Source: CAZSAT01 sp964604675
GTDB lineage: Bacteria > Myxococcota_A > UBA796 > CAJQPC01
Direction of reading: 5' to 3'
Assembly: GCA_964604675.1 (NCBI GenBank)
Contig: CAZSAT010000060.1
Span: 1-43,002, forward strand
DNA length: 43,002 nucleotides
The notes beneath the pieces are model-generated. The model saw nothing but the letters and a program-made list of their open reading frames with translations. It was not told the DNA's origin and did not search any database. Below, in pieces: positions 33,608 to 41,328 of the stretch (positions within the stretch are counted from its first letter, which is position 1; every line of letters starts with the position of its first letter). The position numbers and the translations under genes are program-made.

Positions 33608-35136
33608 TAAGCGTCGTACCAGTGCGGCTTCACGAGCTGCTGGTAGTGACCGACGTCGAGAGGGTTCACCCGTTCCTTGAGGGCCTGGAGCGCCATCTTC
33701 GCCGACACCTTCGCGAACCAGATGTACATGTCGCGCTTGTAGTCCACGCGGCTGGTGAGGCCGCGCAACAGCCAGCGCTTGTTCACGAACTCCTTGTTCA
33801 TCTCGTAGAGCGCCCACGCGATCTCGTCGCGGCTCAGGAACTCGCTGTCCAGCACCGGTGTGAGCCAGTCGAAGCCGTCGAAGTCTTCGTAGGTGATGAG
33901 CCCTTCCTTCAGGGCGTTGTCGAAGATCGGCGTTCCCGGCACGGGTGTGATCGGGTGGAAAGCTGGGAAGTCCACATCGAGCTTCTTGGCCAAGGCCACC
34001 TGCTTCTTCAGGGTCTCGTTGGACTCTTCCTTCACGCCCACGATGAAGGTGGCCTGCACGAACACCTGCGGGTAGCGCTCCTTCATGATCCGGATCGCGC
34101 GCTCGGCCACGCTGCCCGCGTAGAAGGCCTTGTCCAGGTTCGTGAGGGTGTTGTCCTCGGCGCGCTCCACGCCGATGAGGATGTGGGAGAGTCCAGCGGC
34201 GATCTGCTCCTCGAGGATGCCCTTCTTCTCGTCGCGAAGGATGCAGTCTGCGCGCATGAAGGCGAACCACTTCGTCTTCATCCCACTTCGGATGAGCTCG
34301 GTGCAGAACTCGTGGTTCCAGCGCGGGTTGATGTTCCAGCTCTCGTCCACCCACACGTAGCTGCGCTTGCCGAACTTGTGGTAGAGGAGCTCGACCTCCT
34401 CCATCATCCGGCTCACGCTCTTGGTGCGCCAGCGTGGCACGAGCTTGGCTTCTCCGTTGTCGTCGTAGGTCCGGTCCGCCATGGTGGTCCACCAGGCGCA
34501 GAAGCTGCAGCTGGAGGTGCAGCCGCGGCTGTGGTGGATGGTCGTGCCCCCGGGAGAGAACAGGTACCGGCTCTTCCCGTAGAGGTGCATCGGCATCATG
34601 TCGTAGGCCGGCAGAGGGAGCGTATCGAGGTCCTTGACGAGCTTCCGAGGCGCGTTGCGCATGAACTGCCCGTCGCGCGAGTAGGCCAGTCCGTCGATCG
34701 CCTCGAGATCGGGCTCGTTGTCGTCGAGCGCACCGAGGAGCTCGGAGAAGGTCTCCTCGCCTTCGCCGATCACGATGATGTCGATGTCGGGGTGGGTCGC
34801 GTAGCGGTGAGCGAGGTTGGTGAAGTGACCGCCACCGGCCACGGTCCACGCGCCTGGCGCAGCCTCTCGGCAGAGGCGGAAGAAGCGCATGGCCTCCGAT
34901 GCGTAGAGCGCGTGGTTCTCTCCGCAGCCGATGACGTGGGGATCGAACTCTCGGATGCGATCGAAGAGGCTGCGCCAGCCCGTGTGGGTGGGCATGCAGT
35001 CCAGCACGACCACCTCGTGGCCCTCGGCTCGCGCCACGGCGGCGAGGGTGGGCAGAGCCTGCTGGAGCAGGAAGTTGTCGCCCTCGGACGTGTACGGCCA
35101 GAAGGCGCGTGGAGGCTGGACGATCATCACGCGCAT
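33607..35136 (-). CDS. B12-binding-domain radical SAM protein (second copy of the type)
   Basis: 509 aa. Cobalamin-binding-like N-terminal domain (MRVMIVQPPRAFWPY; VAGGGHFTNLAHRY; DIIVIGEGEETFSELL), then the radical SAM core with C206, C210 and C213 in SRGCTSSCSFCAWW, IGVERAEDNT and FIVGVKEESNE. As in BchE/HpnP-like enzymes, the C-terminus is helical. It starts 9 nt after the stop of the SAM methyltransferase gene and so likely shares its transcript. Its sequence differs clearly from the protein at 20660-22072. Substrate unknown; lipid or pigment modification is possible. Confidence 0.87.
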   Translation of the reverse strand: MRVMIVQPPRAFWPYTSEGDNFLLQQALPTLAAVARAEGHEVVVLDCMPTHTGWRSLFDRIREFDPHVIGCGENHALYASEAMRFFRLCREAAPGAWTVAGGGHFTNLAHRYATHPDIDIIVIGEGEETFSELLGALDDNEPDLEAIDGLAYSRDGQFMRNAPRKLVKDLDTLPLPAYDMMPMHLYGKSRYLFSPGGTTIHHSRGCTSSCSFCAWWTTMADRTYDDNGEAKLVPRWRTKSVSRMMEEVELLYHKFGKRSYVWVDESWNINPRWNHEFCTELIRSGMKTKWFAFMRADCILRDEKKGILEEQIAAGLSHILIGVERAEDNTLTNLDKAFYAGSVAERAIRIMKERYPQVFVQATFIVGVKEESNETLKKQVALAKKLDVDFPAFHPITPVPGTPIFDNALKEGLITYEDFDGFDWLTPVLDSEFLSRDEIAWALYEMNKEFVNKRWLLRGLTSRVDYKRDMYIWFAKVSAKMALQALKERVNPLDVGHYQQLVKPHWYDA

Positions 35137-35145
35137 GAGGGCACC

Positions 35146-36087
35146 TTAGCCGGGAGGGCGGGCGGCGAAGAGCCAGGCGCGGTGCCAGGGCTTCGCTAAG
35201 GGGTGCTTCCGTAAGCGATCCTCCACCTCCAGGAGTGCAGGAAGTGCGAGCGGCCCGGCGGCCGCCTCGAAGGGGCCACTCACCGCGTAGTGGGTGGGAA
35301 CGAGCTCCAGCAGCTCCCAGTCGCCGAGCAGGTTGCGCAGGGTGGACTCGTCGTAGGTGCGGATCCAACGGTCGCCGGGCACGTGCACCACGCCGTCGTC
35401 GAGCCACGCCTGCAGGGTGTCCGGCGCGGCGTCCAAGGCGGACACCCAGCCGACGCGCGCCTCTACGCTGCCGAGGAGCACCCCACCGGGGCGGACGCGA
35501 GCGGCCGCCGCTGCGAGGGCCCTCGCCGGGTCCTCCACGTAGCAGAGCACCTCGGCGGCCACGACGGCGTCGACCGGCTCCAGATCCGGGAGCCGCTCGG
35601 CGGTGGTCCAGTGCACGTCGAGTCGCCCCGCGCGGCCGGCGGCGTGCTGCAGGAGGCGCCAGAGGCTGCGGAGATCCGGATCCACGGCCTCCACGTCGCA
35701 GGCGTGGTCCAAGAACCAGGTCGTGAAACGCCCCGTGCCTGCGCCGAGGTCGAGCACGCGGGCTCCGCCGCCGGGCAGCCAGCGATCCCAGTGGTGGAGG
35801 TAGAGCGCCCGCTCCAGCAGCTTGTCAGCGTGGTTGGGGGCGCTCGGATCGAGGAAGTCCAGCCATTCGGGGTGATCCACCCAGGCGCGCGCCATGCCGA
35901 CCAGGTTGTCGAGCGGCGGCGAGGGTGCAGGATGGCCCTCGTGCAGCGCCCTCAGGCGTTCGTCGCCGGGCGGCAGATCGAAGGCGAAACCCGCCCAGCC
36001 ACGCAGCTCTCGCGCTCGGTAGGGCGGACCCGGTGGTAGCGGCGGGGCCGCGCTGCCGTCGTCCCTCACCGCGTCCTGCAGGGCCAC
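35146..36087 (-). CDS. Class I SAM-dependent methyltransferase
   Basis: 313 aa, GTG start with GGAGG 6 nt upstream. Motif I is VLDLGAGTGRFTTWFLDHA (about 110-128), followed by VEAVDPD, DAVVAAEVLCYVEDP and VRPGGVLLGSVEA, the usual post-I, II and III blocks of a Methyltransf_11-like enzyme. Both N- and C-terminal extensions are unrecognised. Operon partner of the radical SAM gene downstream, suggesting a common small-molecule substrate. Confidence 0.8.
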   Translation of the reverse strand: MALQDAVRDDGSAAPPLPPGPPYRARELRGWAGFAFDLPPGDERLRALHEGHPAPSPPLDNLVGMARAWVDHPEWLDFLDPSAPNHADKLLERALYLHHWDRWLPGGGARVLDLGAGTGRFTTWFLDHACDVEAVDPDLRSLWRLLQHAAGRAGRLDVHWTTAERLPDLEPVDAVVAAEVLCYVEDPARALAAAAARVRPGGVLLGSVEARVGWVSALDAAPDTLQAWLDDGVVHVPGDRWIRTYDESTLRNLLGDWELLELVPTHYAVSGPFEAAAGPLALPALLEVEDRLRKHPLAKPWHRAWLFAARPPG

Positions 36088-36134
36088 TGGGCACCTCCGT
36101 GCTCACCCCGAGCTTAGCGCGGTGATTCCTTGCC

Positions 36135-36163
36135 TTGACACGAGCGCCCCAGCCCAGCAAGAT
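36135..36163 (+). promoter_or_regulatory. Sigma-70-like promoter with consensus -35
   Basis: TTGACA (36135-36140), a 17-nt spacer, then CAAGAT (36158-36163) as a partial -10. This is the best -35 element noticed in the window. It faces the 15-codon ORF at 36203 and then lpxC. Confidence 0.45.
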
Positions 36164-36202
36164 GAGTCACCTCTCCCTTTCCCCCACACCCTGGAGTGAG
36201 CG

Positions 36203-36250
36203 ATGACCTGGCGTCCTTCGCCCCGGCCGAAGCCGGCCCCCAAGCGCTGA
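36203..36250 (+). CDS. Candidate 15-aa Pro/Arg/Lys-rich microprotein or leader peptide
   Basis: ATG to TGA encodes MTWRPSPRPKPAPKR. A strong ribosome site (GGAGTGAG, 36193-36200) lies 2 nt or more upstream, a consensus -35 promoter lies at 36135, and a GC-rich hairpin follows at 36273. Five of 15 residues are Pro and five are basic. It could be a leader peptide controlling lpxC, a free peptide, or a chance ORF within a small RNA. Too short for homology from memory. Confidence 0.35.
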   Translation: MTWRPSPRPKPAPKR

Positions 36251-36272
36251 ACGGCCTCCGAGGTGTTCAGTC

Positions 36273-36296
36273 GAAGCCGTCCCTCGGGGCGGCTTC
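36273..36296 (+). terminator. Hairpin between the mini-ORF and lpxC
   Basis: GAAGCCGTCC, loop CTCG, GGGCGGCTTC: a 10-bp stem with one T-G wobble, followed by the weak tract atgcgtttc. It could terminate the short transcript or act as an attenuator before lpxC. Confidence 0.5.
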
Positions 36297-36339
36297 ATGC
36301 GTTTCGGGGCCCGTGGTGGCCGACCCCAGCGCGTCTGGC

Positions 36340-36345
36340 TAAGCT
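36340..36345 (+). promoter_or_regulatory. Possible -10 element of lpxC (TAAGCT)
   Basis: TAAGCT ends 8 nt before the lpxC ATG, and no ribosome site is visible before that ATG. If this element is used, the lpxC transcript would be essentially leaderless. Confidence 0.3.
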
Positions 36346-36353
36346 CGCGGCCC

Positions 36354-37202
36354 ATGTCGCAACAGGCCACCCTTGCTGCGCCCGTGGAGGTCGATGGGAT
36401 CGGGCTCCACAGCGGTGATTCCGTGCAGGTTCGGCTGCGGCCCGCGCCGGAGCGCACCGGGATCGTCTTCGTGCGTGCCGATCGGCCCGGGAGTCCCCAC
36501 GTGCCGGCCTTGTTCGGGAACGTGATCGACACCACGCTCGCCACCACACTGGCGAGTGGCGGAGCCAGTGTGGCGACGGTGGAGCACCTCGTCGCGGCGC
36601 TCGTCGCGCTCCGGATCGACAACGTGCTCGTCGACGTGCACGGTCCGGAGCTTCCCGTGCTCGACGGCAGCGCCGAGCCCTGGATGAAGCTGCTCGACCG
36701 TGCTGGACGGGCGGAGCAGGTGGCGCACGCGGCGCGGATCGTGGTGCGGCGTCGCGTGGAGGTCGTGAGCGGTGAGCGGCGGGCGTCCCTGACGCCATGC
36801 GATGGCTTCGAGGTCGCCGCCACCATCGACTTTCCGCACCCGCTCATCGGTCGACAGTCCCTCGGGGTCGCTCTGGACAACGGCCAGTTCGCCCGCGAGC
36901 TGGCCTGGGCGCGCACCTTTGGTTTCCTCCACGAGGTGGACGCTCTGCGGCGCGCCGGGCTGGCGCGAGGCGGTTCGCTCGACAACGCGGTGGTCTACGG
37001 CGACGACGGCGTGATGAACCCCGAGGGGCTCCGGGCCCCCGACGAACCCGTGCGCCACAAGCTCCTCGATCTCGTTGGCGACCTGGGGTTGCTCGGCGCG
37101 CGCCTGCAGGGTCGCCTCGAGGCCGTACGGCCCGGGCATGGCATCACCTTGGCGCTGCTCCGCGTGCTCCTGGCCGATCCGGACGCCTACTCGCGGGTCT
37201 GA
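36354..37202 (+). CDS. lpxC: UDP-3-O-acyl-N-acetylglucosamine deacetylase
   Basis: 282 aa; catalyses the committed step of lipid A synthesis, in the cytoplasm. The start MSQQATLAAPVEVDGIGLHSG matches the family N-terminus. Zinc ligands are H78 (VEHLVAAL, with the catalytic E77), H235 and D239 (RHKLLDLVGDL), and the general acid is H262 (PGHGITLAL). It is slightly shorter than E. coli LpxC (305 aa). An upstream ATG at 36297 lies within a hairpin and is not preferred. The gene shows that the organism makes lipid A. Its 3' end overlaps a convergent gene by 16 bp. Confidence 0.95.
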   Translation: MSQQATLAAPVEVDGIGLHSGDSVQVRLRPAPERTGIVFVRADRPGSPHVPALFGNVIDTTLATTLASGGASVATVEHLVAALVALRIDNVLVDVHGPELPVLDGSAEPWMKLLDRAGRAEQVAHAARIVVRRRVEVVSGERRASLTPCDGFEVAATIDFPHPLIGRQSLGVALDNGQFARELAWARTFGFLHEVDALRRAGLARGGSLDNAVVYGDDGVMNPEGLRAPDEPVRHKLLDLVGDLGLLGARLQGRLEAVRPGHGITLALLRVLLADPDAYSRV

Positions 37203-38542
37203 GCCTGCCAGCCGGACAGATCCGGGCCCGCCATCGCTGCTCGGCGGATGGGATTGTCGGACCAGTCCCAGAGCCGTTCGGGGGCGGCGTCGACGTTGAC
37301 GGGGAGCTCGTCCCACGCGCCACGGGGGTAGCAGAACGCGCCGACCGCCTGGACCGACACCGCGACCGCGCACGCCAGGAGGAGCAGGCCGCGGCTCCAC
37401 CAACGACCCTCCACCGCCGGGAGCACCGGCAGCATCAGCACGAAGAGTGCAGGGAGCAGGTCGATGAGCACGCGAGGGCCGAAGCACCAGCCGCCCCACC
37501 AGCTGAACCAGCTCGCGTGCAGCGCGAGGCACCCGCACACGAAGCCGAGCGACGGGAACACGATCGACGGGGCCCAGGTGCCGCCCCGTCGGATCCAGCT
37601 GGTGGCGCCCAGCACCGCCAGCACGAGGAAGGGTGTGTACACGAAGAGCCCTCGGCCCGGGGAGACCAGCAGGCCCGCCAACGCCACGGCGGGCTCCGCG
37701 CCCGTGCCCTTGCTCAGGTAGTAGGAGCCCAGCCACGCGCCCGAGGTCTCGAGGTTGTAGAGGACCACCAGTCCGGCGACCGCCGCCACGGGGAGTGTCC
37801 ACGCGAGCCAGCCTCGAAGGGTCGTGCGCTGCACGACGAGCCAGCTCGCGACGGCCGGCAACCAGGGGAGGTCGGCGGGCCGCGCTGCCACAGCGAGGGC
37901 ACCGAAGAGACCGCAGAGGGCGAGGGCCCGCGCGCTGTGCACGTCGCGCGGTCGGGCACCGATCCGTTCGGCGGCGCGCCTGGACAGGCCGAGGTCCCGC
38001 GTGCAGAGCTGGAGCATGCTCAGGGTGAGCAGCAACACCGCGGGACCGTGCTGCCAGAGCGCCTGGCTCGATGTCGACCAGATCGACGTGCCGAAGGCGA
38101 AGAGCAGGGCGAGGCCGATGGCGTCGGCCTCGTCGACGAGCCTGCGCAGCAGATGGTAGACCGCGACGACCGCGACCGCCGCGATCGTGGCCGCGACCAC
38201 CTGCTCCATCTGAAGGGCGATGTCGAGCAGCTCGTGCACCGAGAGCCCGCCGAGGTCGAAGAGGAGCAAGGGCAGGTACAGCGGGGCCACCAACAACCCG
38301 GCAGCCACCGGGTAGCTCGACCAGGTGTGCTCCTCGCCGGCTACGAGGAAGTAGGCCTGATCGTCCCAGAGCTGGTTCAACAGGGGCGCGAAGCGGTCGA
38401 GCGCGAGGGTGCCGTCCAGGAGCAGCGTGAAGGGCAACAGAGCGGTTGGCAGGGTGTCGCCACTCGGCAGGCCGCGCAGGTTCAGGGTGTACACGAGCAG
38501 GCACACCACGAAGACGGTCATGCTGCGTGGGATGGCCTGCAC
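37187..38542 (-). CDS. Polytopic membrane protein, possible GT-C/GT39-like glycosyltransferase
   Basis: 451 aa, GTG start with GGAGG about 5 nt upstream; an ATG at 38521 is the alternative. About ten or more hydrophobic helices. The N-terminal periplasmic loop GLPSGDTLPTALLPFTLL and the Asp-containing segment after TM1 recall GT-C mannosyltransferase-like proteins. The block SPGRGLFVYTPFLVLAVLG with the later ASWFSWWGGWCFGPRVLIDL is common in uncharacterised bacterial membrane proteins of this sort. Function not proven. Confidence 0.65.
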   Translation of the reverse strand: MQAIPRSMTVFVVCLLVYTLNLRGLPSGDTLPTALLPFTLLLDGTLALDRFAPLLNQLWDDQAYFLVAGEEHTWSSYPVAAGLLVAPLYLPLLLFDLGGLSVHELLDIALQMEQVVAATIAAVAVVAVYHLLRRLVDEADAIGLALLFAFGTSIWSTSSQALWQHGPAVLLLTLSMLQLCTRDLGLSRRAAERIGARPRDVHSARALALCGLFGALAVAARPADLPWLPAVASWLVVQRTTLRGWLAWTLPVAAVAGLVVLYNLETSGAWLGSYYLSKGTGAEPAVALAGLLVSPGRGLFVYTPFLVLAVLGATSWIRRGGTWAPSIVFPSLGFVCGCLALHASWFSWWGGWCFGPRVLIDLLPALFVLMLPVLPAVEGRWWSRGLLLLACAVAVSVQAVGAFCYPRGAWDELPVNVDAAPERLWDWSDNPIRRAAMAGPDLSGWQAQTRE

Positions 38543-38574
38543 CGCACCCTCCGGCGAGAGGTTAGCGGATCGGA

Positions 38575-38847
38575 ATGACGCTGCTCTCGCTCCTGCTTCT
38601 GGCCGCGCCGGCCTTCGCGCACGGGTCCGATGCCGACGACGATGGTTGGCCAGACGACTACGACTGCGACACCGGTGATCCGCTCATCTACCCGGGAGCG
38701 GAGGAGATCTGCGACGACGGCGTGGACAACGACTGCGACGATCTCGTCGACGCCGACGACGAGGTGTGCGACGCGGGGTGCGGCTCCGGGGGCGCTGCCC
38801 TGATCCTGTTGCCGGTGGCGGGGCTGCTCGTCCGCCGAAGGAAGTGA
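38575..38847 (+). CDS. Small MopE-motif protein with a C-terminal sorting tail
   Basis: 90 aa. The signal MTLLSLLLLAAPAFA (before HG) has no basic residue. The mature protein is a single MopE-type motif (YDCDTGDPLIYPGAEEICDD then VDNDCDDLVDADD). The tail CDAGCGSGG-AALILLPVAGLLVRRRK combines a Gly/Cys motif, a TM helix and an Arg/Lys cluster, a minimal MYXO-CTERM-like signal. This makes it almost nothing but a signal, one metal-binding repeat and a sorting tag. It is translationally coupled to ruvC (GTGA overlap) and divergent from the membrane protein with a 32-bp spacer. Confidence 0.75.
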   Translation: MTLLSLLLLAAPAFAHGSDADDDGWPDDYDCDTGDPLIYPGAEEICDDGVDNDCDDLVDADDEVCDAGCGSGGAALILLPVAGLLVRRRK

Positions 38848-39326
38848 CGCAGCTCGTCCTCGGCATCGACCCGGGCTCCACAGCGACCGGGTGGGGGCTC
38901 GTCTACCGCGAGCGCGGTCGCTACCACGCCGTTGGTCACGGCGTGGTGCGCTCGAACGCACGCACGCCCATCCCGGAACGGCTCGCGGCCATCCACGGCG
39001 GCCTCTGCGACGTGATCGCCGCGCACACCCCGGCGGTGGTCGCCATCGAAGCCATCTTCCGCCACAAGTCGAGCGAGTCCGCGCTGCGCCTGGGCCAGGC
39101 CAGGGGCGTGGCGTTGCTCGCGGCGGCGCAGGCGGGCCTGGAGGTGCACGACTACAACGCCATGACCGTGAAGAAGACCGTGAGCGGGTACGGCCGCGCC
39201 GACAAGCGCCAGATGGCGCGGGTGGTCGGCATGCTCCTCGGAACCAGCGACCCGATCCCGAGCGATGCGGCCGATGCGCTGGCCATCGCCATGACCCACA
39301 TCGCCTTTGCCCGGACCGTCGCGTGA
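38844..39326 (+). CDS. ruvC: Holliday junction endonuclease RuvC
   Basis: 160 aa from a GTG overlapping the preceding stop (GTGA). The acidic active site is spread as in RuvC: D9 (VLGIDPGSTATGWG), Glu in VVAIEAIFRHKSSESALRLG, and the C-terminal pair in SDAADALAIAMTH. It resolves Holliday junctions with RuvAB. The stop overlaps the ruvA start. Confidence 0.96.
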   Translation: MTQLVLGIDPGSTATGWGLVYRERGRYHAVGHGVVRSNARTPIPERLAAIHGGLCDVIAAHTPAVVAIEAIFRHKSSESALRLGQARGVALLAAAQAGLEVHDYNAMTVKKTVSGYGRADKRQMARVVGMLLGTSDPIPSDAADALAIAMTHIAFARTVA

Positions 39327-39922
39327 TCGCCCGACTGCGTGGCGAGGTGGTCGAGCTGGCGGAAGGCCTGCTGGTCGTGGACGTGGACGGCGTGGGCTAC
39401 GAGGTGCGCGCCGGGCAGCACCTGCTGGACCGTGTGAGCCTCGGCGAGTCCATCACGCTGGTGGTCTCCACCCAGGTGAAGGAAGACGCGATCACGCTCT
39501 ACGGCTTCGACTCCAAGGAGGAGAAGCAGGCCTTCCGCATGCTCCTGGAGGTCAAGGGAGTCGGTCCGAAGGTGGCGATGATCCTGGTGGGCAGCCTGGG
39601 CCTCGAAGCCCTCTCCGCAGCGGTGGCTGCCCAGGACCTCCGTGCCCTCACGCGCGCCAAGGGCGTCGGCAAGACCACGGCGGAGAGGGTGCTGCTCGAG
39701 CTGAAGCGGAAGAGCCTGCCGGTGCGCTTCACCCCCACCGGAGCAGTGGCACCCGCCGCAGGGCCGGGCGACCCGGCCTTCGAGCTGGCTCTGGCGCGGC
39801 TGGGGCTGCGGCGCTCCGAGATCGACGACGCTCGGCGCCTGCTGGTCCGTGAAGGCTTGGCCGACGCGCCCACCGCCGACAAGGTGAAGGCCGCTCTGCG
39901 GCTCGTGAAGGGGGGCGCTTGA
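39323..39922 (+). CDS. ruvA: Holliday junction branch migration protein RuvA
   Basis: 199 aa, GTG start in a GTGA overlap. OB-fold N-terminus (VIARLRGEVVELAEGLLVVD), helix-hairpin-helix motifs (LLEVKGVGPKVAMILVG; AKGVGKTTAERVLLELK) and a C-terminal RuvB-binding domain (about 150-199). Tetramers bind junction DNA and load RuvB. Confidence 0.96.
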   Translation: MIARLRGEVVELAEGLLVVDVDGVGYEVRAGQHLLDRVSLGESITLVVSTQVKEDAITLYGFDSKEEKQAFRMLLEVKGVGPKVAMILVGSLGLEALSAAVAAQDLRALTRAKGVGKTTAERVLLELKRKSLPVRFTPTGAVAPAAGPGDPAFELALARLGLRRSEIDDARRLLVREGLADAPTADKVKAALRLVKGGA

Positions 39923-40917
39923 GCTCCGAGCACGACCCCGCGCTCCGGCCCCAGAGCTTCGACGAGTTCGTGGGCCAGAAGCGGGTGGTCGAGAACCTGC
40001 GCGTGTACGTCCGCGCGGCGCTCGATCGCGGCGACGCCCTGGACCACGTGCTCCTCGCCGGGCCCCCTGGACTCGGCAAGACCACCCTGGCCCACATCCT
40101 GGCCGAGGAGCTCGGGGTCGAGCTGAAGACCGCGTCGGGGCCCACGCTGGAGCGGGGCGCGGACCTGGCGGCGATCCTGACCCAGCTCAACGAGCGCGAG
40201 GTGCTCTTCATCGACGAGATCCATCGGCTGCATCGGGCGGTCGAGGAGGTGCTCTACCCGGCGATGGAGGACTACGAGCTCGACATCCTCATCGGTCAGG
40301 GCCCCGGTGCGCAGTCGGTGAAGGTGCCGGTGCCACCCTTCACCCTGGTCGGCGCGACCACGCGGTCCGGTCTGTTGACCCGGCCCTTGCGGGCGCGCTT
40401 CGGCATTCCATGCCAGATGGACTACTACGAGCCCGAAGAGCTGCGCACCATCGTGGAGCGCTCCGGCCGCTGCCTGGAGCTGCCGCTGGACCAGGAGGCC
40501 GCCGCCGGGCTCGCGCGCCGATCCCGCGGCACGCCGCGCATCGCCAACCGACTGCTGAAGCGGGTGCGCGACTTCGCGCAGGTGATTGGGAACGGACGGG
40601 CGACCCTCGACATGGTCGAGCTCTGCCTCGAGCGGGAGGGCGTCGACGTGATCGGTCTCGACGGCATGGATCTCCGCATCCTCCGGACCATCGGCTTCAA
40701 GTTCGATGGCGGTCCTGTGGGCCTGACGAACCTCGCGGCCGCGATCGGAGAGCAGGCCGACACCATCGAGGAGACCTACGAGCCTTACCTCATCCGGGAA
40801 GGGCTCCTCCAGCGCACCCCTCGGGGGCGGGTGTTGACCCGTGCCGGGGCCGTGCACATCGGCTCGCAGCCCACCGGCGAGGCCTCCGTCGAGGTCGAGC
40901 AGAAGGAGCTGTTCTGA
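39919..40917 (+). CDS. ruvB: Holliday junction helicase RuvB
   Basis: 332 aa, TTG start in a TTGA overlap with ruvA. AAA+ ATPase: Walker A GPPGLGKTT (48-56), Walker B VLFIDEIHRL (D99, E100), sensor 1 GATTRSG and an arginine-finger region (RPLRARF). The C-terminal winged helix ends in TPRGRVLTRAGAVH. It drives branch migration with RuvA. The order C-A-B with overlaps is the full operon. Confidence 0.97.
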   Translation: MSSEHDPALRPQSFDEFVGQKRVVENLRVYVRAALDRGDALDHVLLAGPPGLGKTTLAHILAEELGVELKTASGPTLERGADLAAILTQLNEREVLFIDEIHRLHRAVEEVLYPAMEDYELDILIGQGPGAQSVKVPVPPFTLVGATTRSGLLTRPLRARFGIPCQMDYYEPEELRTIVERSGRCLELPLDQEAAAGLARRSRGTPRIANRLLKRVRDFAQVIGNGRATLDMVELCLEREGVDVIGLDGMDLRILRTIGFKFDGGPVGLTNLAAAIGEQADTIEETYEPYLIREGLLQRTPRGRVLTRAGAVHIGSQPTGEASVEVEQKELF

Positions 40918-41324
40918 TGTGGCTCTTGCTGCTCGCGTGCCGCACCACCGGCCTTCCGACCACCCAGATCCAGGTCGCGGGCCACGCCTTGACCGTCGAG
41001 GTGGCCGACGACCACACCGAGCGTGCCCAGGGACTGATGTACCGCAAGGAGCTGGGCGCGGACGCGGGCATGCTGTTCGTGTACCCGGACCTCGCGCCGC
41101 GCAGCTTCTGGATGAAGAACACCACCGTGCCGCTGTCGATCGCCTACCTCGACGCGGACGGTCGTGTCGTGAGCGTCGCGGACATGACCCCGATGTCGAC
41201 GGAGAGCGTGCCCTCCGCGGGGCCCGCACAGTACGCCCTGGAGGTCAACCGGGGATGGTACGGCGCGCGTGGCGTGACCCAGGGAGCGGTCGTGACGGGC
41301 CTTCCCGGGCCGTCCGCCGAGTAG
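40917..41324 (+). CDS. DUF192-family lipoprotein
   Basis: 135 aa. The ATG shares its A with the ruvB TGA, and AGGAG lies 8-9 nt upstream. MWLLLLAC is the shortest type of signal seen here (7 residues, no charge, before Cys8). The DUF192 core is HTERAQGLMYRKELGADAGM, then FWMKNTTVPLSIAYLDADG. DUF192 proteins are small exported proteins of unsettled function. It ends 4 bp from a convergent gene. Confidence 0.85.
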   Translation: MWLLLLACRTTGLPTTQIQVAGHALTVEVADDHTERAQGLMYRKELGADAGMLFVYPDLAPRSFWMKNTTVPLSIAYLDADGRVVSVADMTPMSTESVPSAGPAQYALEVNRGWYGARGVTQGAVVTGLPGPSAE

Positions 41325-41328
41325 CAGC

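Noticed and set aside
35137..35150. TAAGGT 6 nt before the second radical SAM gene as a -10 element
   Set aside because: The TAA is the stop codon of the upstream methyltransferase gene in the same operon, so the resemblance is probably coincidental.
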